64,000 bases of DNA from assembly GCA_023250155.1 (NCBI GenBank), contig JAHFBG010000001.1, positions 62,001 to 126,000 of the forward strand, given 5' to 3'. A program made the position numbers and the translations under genes. Below, piece after piece: positions 18,151-25,386 of this stretch. Position 1 is the first letter of the stretch, and each line of letters opens with the position of its first letter. The DNA comes from Candidatus Melainabacteria bacterium (GTDB lineage: Bacteria > Cyanobacteriota > Vampirovibrionia > 2-02-FULL-35-15). The notes under the pieces are model-generated. The model did no database searches, had not been told where the DNA came from, and worked only from the letters and a program-made list of their open reading frames with translations.

Positions 18151-19203
18151 TTATTTTGTCGTAGCCAACTGCAATTCCCTTTGAAGAGATTGGCGTCTAT
18201 TAAAGATATTCATCATCACTTTAGATCCATCAAAATCAAATTTAAATCTCATTCTTCTCATACCAGCACTTGACATTGCACGGGTTAGTTCATGCTGATA
18301 AACTTTTGGGCAGTAAAAAAGCATAAAACCACCACCACCTGCACCAAGTATTTTTCCTCCCAATGCACCATTTGCAATACCCAATTCATAAAGATCATCA
18401 ATTGCAGAATTACTGATTTTCCCTGAGAGTTTTTTCTTAGTTCTCCAGTGAGTATCCATAAGTTTTCCAAACTCATCTAAGTTTCCTTTAGAAACAGCTT
18501 CTAAGGATTTATATCCTATTTCTTTTATCTGATGAAGGCTGTCTATGACCACTTGATGTGAACCTGATTTTTTGTCTTGTGCAGCTTTGCTTTGTTCTTT
18601 TAAGATTTCAGCTGTTGAACGTGTAGTATGTGTATAGTAAATAAGCATTGAGCCTTCTAATTCATCAATAACATCTTCAGAAATATTTGGTCTTTCAACT
18701 TTTACTAATCCTGATTTATCAATGTTTAAAACAGTAAATCCACCAAATGCTGCTGTGTATTGGTCTTGTTTCCCAACAGGATGTTTTAAAATATTCATTT
18801 CAATAAAACAAGCTTCCTCAGCCAAATCTTGCCTTGAAATATTTGCATTTTTATAACAATGAAGAGCATTTAAAAGTCCAACTAAATAACAAGCAGAAGA
18901 GCCTAAACCAGTACCTGATGGAATATCTGCCATGGATTGGATTTCAATGGAGTTTTTTATATTCATTAAATTTAGAGCTTCACGAGCTAACTCATGCTGA
19001 ACTTCACTAGCATTTGAGACTTCTTCATATTTTGAATATTTAATTCTTATTAAGTCATCTACAATAGGGGTATTCAGATTTATGTACATATATTTGTCAA
19101 TGGTTACTGAAAACACAAAACCACCAAACTCATTGTAATAAGATGGGAGATCGGTTCCTCCTCCACCTAATGTAATCCTAAATGGTGTTCTTGTTATTAT
19201 CAT
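18151..19203 (-). CDS. GHMP kinase, HddA-like (sugar-phosphate kinase)
   Basis: 350 residues. N-terminal RTPFRITLGGGGTDLPSYY, the GHMP ATP loop IPSGTGLGSSACYLVG (about residues 94-109) and C-terminal LGAGGGGFMLFY match D-glycero-D-manno-heptose 7-phosphate kinase (HddA) and related kinases such as those for L-fucose. It is the last gene of a three-gene cassette; its ATG overlaps the nucleotidyltransferase stop by four bases. Kinase plus nucleotidyltransferase plus epimerase implies synthesis of an activated sugar. Neither the isomerase (GmhA) nor the phosphatase (GmhB) of the heptose pathway is in the window, so 'heptose' is not proven. Confidence 0.88.
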   Translation of the reverse strand: MIITRTPFRITLGGGGTDLPSYYNEFGGFVFSVTIDKYMYINLNTPIVDDLIRIKYSKYEEVSNASEVQHELAREALNLMNIKNSIEIQSMADIPSGTGLGSSACYLVGLLNALHCYKNANISRQDLAEEACFIEMNILKHPVGKQDQYTAAFGGFTVLNIDKSGLVKVERPNISEDVIDELEGSMLIYYTHTTRSTAEILKEQSKAAQDKKSGSHQVVIDSLHQIKEIGYKSLEAVSKGNLDEFGKLMDTHWRTKKKLSGKISNSAIDDLYELGIANGALGGKILGAGGGGFMLFYCPKVYQHELTRAMSSAGMRRMRFKFDFDGSKVMMNIFNRRQSLQRELQLATTK

Positions 19204-19925
19204 GGTGTTTTAACTCCTTCTTTAGCTACTTTGTTTGCAATTTCCAGGGCTTCTTTTGTATCAATTGCAATTACATAGCTTTTTGTTATGTAACCTTTCA
19301 TGGGAATTTCTTTTTTCAACAACTCAGGAAAAATATTTTTTCCGAAATCAGATACTCCTTCTGGAATAAAATTTAAAATCTCCTTTTCTAAAACATATAT
19401 CCCAGCATTTACATACCCTTTATACCCGCCATTATTATTCTCTTTGCCTTCTATAAAGGAAAGTAAATTGTTATTTTGATCAAGATTGATTTTCCCACCT
19501 GCAATCTGACAATTCACAGATACATCAGGATCAAACATAGCAATTGTTGCAATAGGCTTTGTTTTCATATGAAAGTTCATCATTTCAGTTAAGTTTATGT
19601 TTGTATAATTGTCCCCATATACTACAAGAAAAGGTTCATTGGTTAAAAACCATTTGGCATATCTTAAAGCTCCACTTGTACCAAGCAATTCCTTTTCAAA
19701 AGAATAGCTAATTTTTACATTCCATTTCTTTCCATCATCAAAATATTTTTCTATGGCTTCTTTCCTATGATGTAAGGTTATACAAATGTCATTAATTCCA
19801 TGCTGTTGTAAGAGTAAAATATTATGTTCTAAAATAGGTTTACCATTTATGTTATACATTGGTTTTGGAATATCTTCTAAACCAAGCCTAGATCCTATAC
19901 CTGCTGCTAAAATTAATGCTTTCAT
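19200..19925 (-). CDS. Sugar-phosphate nucleotidyltransferase
   Basis: 241 residues. Nucleotidyltransferase signature LAAGIGSRLGLEDIPKPM (7-24), LLGTSGALRYAKWF and VVYGDNYTNI. The size matches HddC/RmlA-like enzymes lacking the hexapeptide-repeat C-terminus. It activates a sugar-1-phosphate with an NTP. It overlaps the upstream epimerase by one base and the downstream kinase by four, so the three proteins are translationally coupled. The identity of the nucleotide and sugar is not visible in the sequence. Confidence 0.9.
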   Translation of the reverse strand: MKALILAAGIGSRLGLEDIPKPMYNINGKPILEHNILLLQQHGINDICITLHHRKEAIEKYFDDGKKWNVKISYSFEKELLGTSGALRYAKWFLTNEPFLVVYGDNYTNINLTEMMNFHMKTKPIATIAMFDPDVSVNCQIAGGKINLDQNNNLLSFIEGKENNNGGYKGYVNAGIYVLEKEILNFIPEGVSDFGKNIFPELLKKEIPMKGYITKSYVIAIDTKEALEIANKVAKEGVKTP

Positions 19926-21076
19926 TAGCCTTTTCCATTACTAATAGCTGAGAGCTTGTTATTGGCTGTTTTTCTAAGCACGCTTTGCTTTTTCATTATT
20001 TCTTCTACTTCCTCATATCGATCTTTTAAATCAGGCTGTTCATGTACCCACTTTAAATAATCTTTAAATATATCTTCTAAGGTATATTCATTTTTCCATC
20101 CAAGTTTTTTCAACTTCTCACTACTTGAAACAGTATGCCTTGTATCACCAAAACGATAATATCCAGCAATTACTGGTTCAATATTTTTATCTGCAACTTT
20201 TGTTAGTAGTTTCGTATAGTTTATAAGATTCGTTCCTTCAATGCCACCTACATTAAAAGCTTGGTAGTTAGCTTGTGAACTTTCAAAAGCTAAAACATTT
20301 GCACGAGCCACATCAAGAACATGAACATAATCTCTCATTTGCTTTCCATCTTCATAAATAACTGGTGGTTTATTGTTAATAAGCCTCAGAGTAAATATCC
20401 TACAAACTCCTGAATATGCATTGAAAAATGAATTTCTTGGGCCTTGAACTATAGAATATCTCATTGATGCTGTAGGTATTTCATAACGTCTGCCTAACTT
20501 TAGCGCAAGTCTGTCTAGCGCTTCTTTTGATATTCCATATGCAGTAAATGGATTTGTAACAGCTTCACTTATTAAAACTGATTTTAAATATTCTTTACAA
20601 TCAGGTTCTGGGCAATATATTTCCCAATCAGCTTTTTCTAATTGTTCTACATCTCTGCAGTCTGGGTATTGGATGCCATGCACCTTACAAGCATACTTTC
20701 CTTCTCCATACACAGATTGGGATGAAGCAAAAACAATTTTTTTAATATTTAATTTTTTTTCTACAATAAGCTCAAAAATTAAAGCCGTGCTAAAAGTATT
20801 TGCTTTAATAAAGTTACTAAAGTCTTTCATGTAGTCTTGGTATGCAGCCAGATGGAAAACACCCTCTACTCCTTGTAGAGCATTTGACATAGTATCTTTA
20901 TCACTTACATCACCTTGTATAAACTCAACTTCTTTACTTATATACTTAGGTTTTCCATATGGATGAACTCTTCCTTGAAGAAGATCTAAAACCCTTACTT
21001 CATATCCTTTTTGAAGTAAAAGATCCACAGTATGTGATCCTATAAATCCTGCTCCGCCTGTAACTAAAACTTTCAT
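19925..21076 (-). CDS. NDP-sugar epimerase, dTDP-L-rhamnose 4-epimerase-like
   Basis: 383 residues, an extended SDR with VTGGAGFIGSHTVDLL (5-20), FASSQSVYGEG and AYGISKEALDRL (YxxxK). Between strands it has an insertion with paired cysteines (KYACKVHGIQYPDCRD, then YCPEPDC), which recalls the Cys-containing insertion of dTDP-L-rhamnose 4-epimerases of the WbiB type. It is the first gene of the epimerase-nucleotidyltransferase-kinase operon. The substrate may therefore be the product of its two neighbours rather than a rhamnose nucleotide. A four-unit heptamer repeat lies upstream, between it and the divergent oxidoreductase. Confidence 0.85.
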   Translation of the reverse strand: MKVLVTGGAGFIGSHTVDLLLQKGYEVRVLDLLQGRVHPYGKPKYISKEVEFIQGDVSDKDTMSNALQGVEGVFHLAAYQDYMKDFSNFIKANTFSTALIFELIVEKKLNIKKIVFASSQSVYGEGKYACKVHGIQYPDCRDVEQLEKADWEIYCPEPDCKEYLKSVLISEAVTNPFTAYGISKEALDRLALKLGRRYEIPTASMRYSIVQGPRNSFFNAYSGVCRIFTLRLINNKPPVIYEDGKQMRDYVHVLDVARANVLAFESSQANYQAFNVGGIEGTNLINYTKLLTKVADKNIEPVIAGYYRFGDTRHTVSSSEKLKKLGWKNEYTLEDIFKDYLKWVHEQPDLKDRYEEVEEIMKKQSVLRKTANNKLSAISNGKG

Positions 21077-21086
21077 ATCTTATACC

Positions 21087-21114
21087 TTACATCCAACTTC
21101 TAACATCTAACTTC
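21087..21114. repeat. Heptanucleotide tandem repeat (4 units), divergent intergenic region
   Basis: Four 7-bp units of the form YAACTTC/TAACATC lie between the divergent epimerase and Gfo/Idh genes. They belong to the same class of degenerate heptamer arrays seen near ssb, dapB and infA. Confidence 0.8.
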
Positions 21115-21142
21115 TTTGCTCAAAAGTATTATATAGTGTTTT

Positions 21143-22144
21143 ATGTATAAAATGAATAAAAACTACAACATTTTAATAGTTGGTGCTGGGAAAATTGGGT
21201 CTATAAGGGCACAAACAGCAAAAAAACTTTACCCAAAATCTAAATTATATGTTTTTGATACAGACTCTATAAAAGCTATGGATTTAGCAAAAGAGATGAG
21301 TGGGATACACATTAAAACCTTAGAAGAAGGGCTATTAAATAAAGAAATTCAAATAGTAGTTGTATCTGTAATTAATAAATTTACAAAAGATATTTGTATA
21401 AAAGCTATAAAAAGTGGCAAGCATGTTTTATGCGAAAAACCTATGGGGATTAATTACACTGAAGCACAAGCTATTTACAAAGCTGCAAAAAAGTATAAAA
21501 GGATTGTAAAGTGCGGATTTAATCATAGATATCACCCAGGAATTAAAGAAGCTCATAAGTTATGTAAACAAAAAATAATTGGCGATGTTTTGTTCATACG
21601 AGCAACATATGGGCACGGAGGAAGAGCTGGCTATGACAAAGAATGGAGATCAAAAAAAGCTTTAAGTGGTGGTGGAGAATTATTAGATCAAGGTTCACAC
21701 TTAATAGATCTTTGTCATTGGTTTTTAAACTTTGAAGAAATGAAAAAAACTTATTGTATTGCAAAAACTATGTTCTGGGATATGGAAGTAGATGACAATG
21801 CTTTTGCTCTTCTTGAAACGAAGACAGGGAAAGTAGCTCAGCTTCATGCTACTTGGACACAATGGAAAAACAAATTCAAGTTTGAAATTTACGGAACAAA
21901 AGGTGCTATAGAAGTAGACGGGCTTGGAAAATCATATGGAGATGAAACTGTAAGAATCTTTAAAAGATACAAACTAGGAGCTGCTCCAAAGATAATTGAA
22001 AAAGTATTTAAAGGTAATGACATCTCTTGGGAACATGAATGGAAAGATTTTATCAATGGAATTAAGTCAAATAAGCTTCCAATGTCAAATTATAAAGAAT
22101 CACTTGAAGTTATGAAAACAATTTCTAGCTTATACAGTCATTAA
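21143..22144 (+). CDS. Gfo/Idh/MocA-family NAD(P)-dependent oxidoreductase
   Basis: 333 residues. Rossmann motif LIVGAGKIGSIRA near residue 10, the family hallmark HVLCEKPM (about 94-101), and GGGELLDQGSHLIDLCHWF containing the catalytic His-containing segment. Members oxidise or reduce hydroxyl groups on sugars or nucleotide-sugars. It is divergent from the NDP-sugar operon and followed after four bases by a GT2 gene, so a role in making or using the same sugar is plausible. A second ATG three codons in is an alternative start. TATAGT lies five bases before the first ATG, so the transcript may be nearly leaderless. Confidence 0.9.
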   Translation: MYKMNKNYNILIVGAGKIGSIRAQTAKKLYPKSKLYVFDTDSIKAMDLAKEMSGIHIKTLEEGLLNKEIQIVVVSVINKFTKDICIKAIKSGKHVLCEKPMGINYTEAQAIYKAAKKYKRIVKCGFNHRYHPGIKEAHKLCKQKIIGDVLFIRATYGHGGRAGYDKEWRSKKALSGGGELLDQGSHLIDLCHWFLNFEEMKKTYCIAKTMFWDMEVDDNAFALLETKTGKVAQLHATWTQWKNKFKFEIYGTKGAIEVDGLGKSYGDETVRIFKRYKLGAAPKIIEKVFKGNDISWEHEWKDFINGIKSNKLPMSNYKESLEVMKTISSLYSH

Positions 22145-22148
22145 ATGT

Positions 22149-22865
22149 ATGCCACAACTATCAATCGTAATACCTGCTTATAATGAAGAAAAAAAAATTG
22201 CTAAGGATATAGAAGCTGTTTATGAATATTTTAAAGAATATAAGATTGATGGGGAATTGATTATAGTTGATGATGGAAGCAAAGATGACACATATAACTT
22301 CGCTAATAGTTTTATTAAAAATTATCCATCTTTAAAAGTACTAAACTATGGCAGAAATCGTGGAAAAGGCTATGCAGTAAAAACAGGCATTCTAAATGCA
22401 ACGGGTGATTATATTTTAGTAGCTGATTCAGGAATATGCGTCCCATACAAATGTGCTAATGATGGATTAGAACTTTTAAAACAAGGAAATGATATTGCAA
22501 TAGGATCAAGAAGGATTGCTGATAAAAAAAGACAGATAGTTAAAAACCAGCCCTTATACAGAAGACTTGGTTCAAAAGTATTTCATTTTTTAATCAATAC
22601 ATTTAATGTCATCCCTCCTGGTATAGATGATACACAGTGTGGTTTTAAACTTTTCAAGAAAGAAGCAGCACACAATATTTTCAAGAAAATGTTTACTGAA
22701 AAGTTTATGTGGGATGTTGAAATGCTAAGACGAGTAGTTAAAGAAAAATACAAAGTGGTTCCTTTTGGAGTTCAATGGTCAAACGATCCAGACACTAGAT
22801 ACAATCCATTAATTGGATCAATAGAAAATATGATTCAGATACTGACCATTATGGTTAGGGTGTAA
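22149..22865 (+). CDS. GT2 glycosyltransferase, polyprenyl-phosphate sugar transferase-like
   Basis: 238 residues. Motifs are SIVIPAYNEEKKIA, LIIVDDGSKDDTYN, NRGKGYAVKTGI and IDDTQCGFKLFKKEAA, as in dolichyl-phosphate glucosyltransferases. The usual metal-binding DADG is replaced by ADSGI, so catalysis may differ or be impaired. The C-terminus (MIQILTIMVRV) and its codons are repeated almost exactly at 24253-24288, beyond the ATPase insert. The unbroken ancestral gene would have read one codon further (VRVQ then TAG). The enzyme domain itself is intact. Confidence 0.87.
   Translation: MPQLSIVIPAYNEEKKIAKDIEAVYEYFKEYKIDGELIIVDDGSKDDTYNFANSFIKNYPSLKVLNYGRNRGKGYAVKTGILNATGDYILVADSGICVPYKCANDGLELLKQGNDIAIGSRRIADKKRQIVKNQPLYRRLGSKVFHFLINTFNVIPPGIDDTQCGFKLFKKEAAHNIFKKMFTEKFMWDVEMLRRVVKEKYKVVPFGVQWSNDPDTRYNPLIGSIENMIQILTIMVRV
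22827..22862 (+). repeat. Left copy of 36-bp direct repeat flanking ATPase insert
   Basis: The last 36 coding bases of the GT2 gene. They match 24253-24288 at 34 of 36 positions (differences C/G and G/A, the first of which is silent as ACC/ACG and the second as AGG/AGA). Confidence 0.95.
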
Positions 22866-22908
22866 TGCAAGGACTTACTGCAGTAAGCCCATACGGTACA
22901 ATCAATTC

Positions 22909-22958
22909 TTACATGTTATATCAACCTCACTAAAATTACATGTTAAAATAGTGAGGTT
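22909..22958 (+). promoter_or_regulatory. Inverted and direct repeats at the ATPase promoter
   Basis: TTACATGTTA occurs at 22909-22918 and 22936-22945. AACCTCACTA (22923-22932) is exactly complementary to TAGTGAGGTT (22949-22958), which ends at the base before the ATG. TAAAAT at 22944-22949 could be a -10 box inside this structure, so a dimeric regulator bound here would block transcription. A 14-bp palindrome (22874-22887) lies further upstream. Confidence 0.5.
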
Positions 22959-24245
22959 ATGAATAAAAAAATAGAATTAGAAAAGTCCGGAGTAAAGCTT
23001 CCAAGTGGAGTGATTGACAGGAAAATAAAGAAGGAGATTCTTCCTTGGTTGAAGAGAGATGAGATAATAGTAATTACTGGTGCGCGGCAAACAGGTAAAA
23101 GTGTTCTCCTCTTTCAGTTAATTCATGATTATCTTCTACCTAAAACTTCAAATATATTTTACTTTAATTTAGATATTGCTAAGCATTTTGACTTTGTTAA
23201 AAATCAAGATCAAATAATAGATTTGATAACTCAGTGTAATGGTAAGGTCTATTTGTTTATAGATGAAGTTCAACGATTAGCTGAACCTGGCCTTTTTCTT
23301 AAAGGATTATATGATTTACATTTGCCTTTGAAAATAATTGTTTCTGGTTCAAGTTCTATTGAGTTAAAAAGTAAAGTTCACGAAGCTTTAACAGGACGAA
23401 AAGTAGTTTTTCATGTTACTCCTTTTGGTATTGAAGAGTTTTCCCACTCTATGTTTCCAAAAGAATCATTTCTTGACGTTGTAAAAAATGAAGGTGCTTT
23501 TAAAAAGCTATTACTTAGCTACTTAACATATGGTGGTTATCCAGCAGTATCAAAGGAAAAAAATCATCGCATGAAGGTACAGCTTCTAAAAGAGATATTT
23601 TATAGCTATATAGAAAAAGACATAAAAGCTTTTCTCAAGATAGAAAATGAAAAAGCATTTATTAATTTGGTTAAAATACTTGCTTCACAAACCGGGAATC
23701 TAGTTAATAAGGATGAATTATCTAATACATTAGGTATACATAAAAACACACTTGACAATTACTTATTTTACCTGGAACAAACTTTTATATTAGATTTTGT
23801 AAGGCCATTTTATAAGAATCCACGGAAGGAACTTTTAAAAAACCCAAAAGTTTATTTCAATGATTTAGGGATGAGGAATTTTGCCATAGCTAGCTTTGGA
23901 GATTTTGAATTTCGTACTGATAAAGGTAGTCTCTTTGAGAACTTTTTTTATTTATGCTTAAAAGAAAAACTAGAACCTATGACCCCAATCCACTTTTGGC
24001 GAACTAAGGCTGGTGCAGAAGTAGATTTCATTGTTCTACAAGGGCTTATGCCTATTCCATTTGAAGTAAAGGCCACGAACTTCAATGAACCAAAGATAAA
24101 TAAATCTCTAAGAAGTTTTCTTCAAAGCTATAAATCTCCAAAAGCTTACTGTTTCAATTTGTCTCTTAGTGATAAAGTCGAAGTAGACAAAACCATCATA
24201 TCTTTTATATGTCCTAAGGATTTGGCTAATCTGAGGGTTTGCTAG
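22959..24245 (+). CDS. AAA ATPase with DUF4143-like, PD-(D/E)XK-type C-terminus (second copy)
   Basis: 428 residues. Walker A GARQTGKS (41-48), Walker B LFIDEVQ (99-105), SGSSSIEL (129-136), the PFGIEEF region, a winged-helix-like part (IHKNTLDNYLFYLEQTFI) and a C-terminal AEVDFIV...FEVKA, the D...ExK core. Same architecture as the ATPase at 14439-15659, but so diverged outside the motifs that it is not a recent local duplication. It fills a segment flanked by copies of the GT2 3' end and has its own repeat-rich leader. It may be a self-standing mobile gene or a selfish or defence cassette; the role of this family is unsettled. Confidence 0.88.
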   Translation: MNKKIELEKSGVKLPSGVIDRKIKKEILPWLKRDEIIVITGARQTGKSVLLFQLIHDYLLPKTSNIFYFNLDIAKHFDFVKNQDQIIDLITQCNGKVYLFIDEVQRLAEPGLFLKGLYDLHLPLKIIVSGSSSIELKSKVHEALTGRKVVFHVTPFGIEEFSHSMFPKESFLDVVKNEGAFKKLLLSYLTYGGYPAVSKEKNHRMKVQLLKEIFYSYIEKDIKAFLKIENEKAFINLVKILASQTGNLVNKDELSNTLGIHKNTLDNYLFYLEQTFILDFVRPFYKNPRKELLKNPKVYFNDLGMRNFAIASFGDFEFRTDKGSLFENFFYLCLKEKLEPMTPIHFWRTKAGAEVDFIVLQGLMPIPFEVKATNFNEPKINKSLRSFLQSYKSPKAYCFNLSLSDKVEVDKTIISFICPKDLANLRVC

Positions 24246-24252
24246 TTCAAGT

Positions 24253-24288
24253 AATATGATTCAGATACTGACGATTATGGTTAGAGTG
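24253..24288 (+). repeat. Right copy of 36-bp direct repeat flanking ATPase insert
   Basis: 34 of 36 bases match 22827-22862, with the same codon frame (MIQILTIMVRV). It is followed by CAGTAG, which would give the original GT2 gene one more Gln and its stop. The rest of 24289-24416 shows no gene. Confidence 0.95.
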
Positions 24289-24416
24289 CAGTAGATTAAG
24301 AAGAATTATGAGAAGAAATTAATCTAAGATTTAATTTTTTATTAATAAAGTCCATAGACTTTAAGACACTACTTTATATAAGATCAAATTACAAAGGGTG
24401 TTTTAAATAAATATAA

Positions 24417-25349
24417 ATGCAGATTAGTAGACAAAATTTAACATTACAAAACATTTGGCAAAGCTCTGTGTCCAAACAAGTTAGCCAAGATGCAGTCTCC
24501 ATCAATGATAAATTACATACAGAACTAAAAAGACTAGAAACACTTCCGGCAAAATATAGAGATGGGTTTTCTGCTCCTCGAATTTTAACGAGAAGTAATT
24601 TTGACATGAGTCTAAAAGAAATAATCAAAGCTTTGATCTTAAAAGATGAAGTTACACCTATTATGGTTTGCAATAAAATAAGGACAGCTTATTTACAAAA
24701 CAAATGCGATGAAGCAAATAAATTAGAAACATTAGCATCACAAGCAAAAGTAATTGTAGATCATGTGTTGGCTGATCCTGACACATTTTGTTATCAAACG
24801 GTTGATATGACAAGGACTTCAGTAAGCAAAAATAACGTAAGAAAAAATGCTGAGGGGATCGTTTTTCATGATGGGAGCGAAAAAGGCTTCCTTAATTCAT
24901 TAGGATATGGACTTCAATGGGCTGATGATTATGATAAAGGATTTACAGGTGCTGTAGATAAACCAAAAGAATTGTTAAACTGCTCTGTTGCAACTTTTGA
25001 AGTTAATAATCCTCTAAGTCTTTACTTGAAAGGAAACAATATATATGAATATATAATCCCGGGATTTACATTTAATAGTAATATAAAAAAAGTTTTACTG
25101 ACTTTTAATTTAAAAAGAAAAGACAGATATAGTATTGAAGGACATCATATACTCTTATATCCAGGGAATGATGACTCATTAAAGCTTTATCTAACAGAAG
25201 CAAATAATTCTATCGTCGGTGAAACTGAAGAAAGCCTCTATAATAAAGGAGAGGAAATAGGTTATGTGTTTTTTGATAGAACACATAACAGTTTACATCT
25301 AGAAGCTACTCATTTTGCTGATACCATTACAAGACTTTTAGAATCATAA
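24417..25349 (+). CDS. Hypothetical protein, 310 residues
   Basis: I do not recognise this protein. It has no signal peptide or membrane segment and begins MQISRQNLTLQ, a short beta-like N-terminus reminiscent of several other proteins in the window. The first 150 residues are charged and probably helical; the C-terminal half alternates hydrophobic and polar residues (LLTFNLKRKDRYSIEGHHIL, then EIGYVFFDRTHNSLHLEATH) and is probably beta-rich. It lies 128 bp behind the right end of the ATPase insert and 37 bp before the sulfite reductase gene, without obvious functional linkage to either. Confidence 0.7.
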   Translation: MQISRQNLTLQNIWQSSVSKQVSQDAVSINDKLHTELKRLETLPAKYRDGFSAPRILTRSNFDMSLKEIIKALILKDEVTPIMVCNKIRTAYLQNKCDEANKLETLASQAKVIVDHVLADPDTFCYQTVDMTRTSVSKNNVRKNAEGIVFHDGSEKGFLNSLGYGLQWADDYDKGFTGAVDKPKELLNCSVATFEVNNPLSLYLKGNNIYEYIIPGFTFNSNIKKVLLTFNLKRKDRYSIEGHHILLYPGNDDSLKLYLTEANNSIVGETEESLYNKGEEIGYVFFDRTHNSLHLEATHFADTITRLLES

Positions 25350-25374
25350 TAAAGCTTTAAATGATTTTAGGGTG

Positions 25375-25380
25375 TAAAAT
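25375..25380 (+). promoter_or_regulatory. Putative -10 box for sulfite reductase
   Basis: TAAAAT six bases before the GTG start codon, with no Shine-Dalgarno sequence. This would give a leaderless or near-leaderless transcript. Confidence 0.4.
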
Positions 25381-25386
25381 TAATAT

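Larger units (their letters stand above)
22863..24288. mobile_element. 1.4-kb single-gene insert carrying a DUF4143 ATPase
   Basis: The segment starts right at the GT2 stop codon and ends with the second copy of the GT2 3' end at 24253-24288. It contains a leader with repeats, the ATPase gene and nothing else. The structure is that of an insertion duplicating, or bringing along, the 3' end of its target gene, as site-specific integrations do. No transposase or integrase is inside, so the mechanism is unknown and the ATPase may be cargo or agent. Confidence 0.65.
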
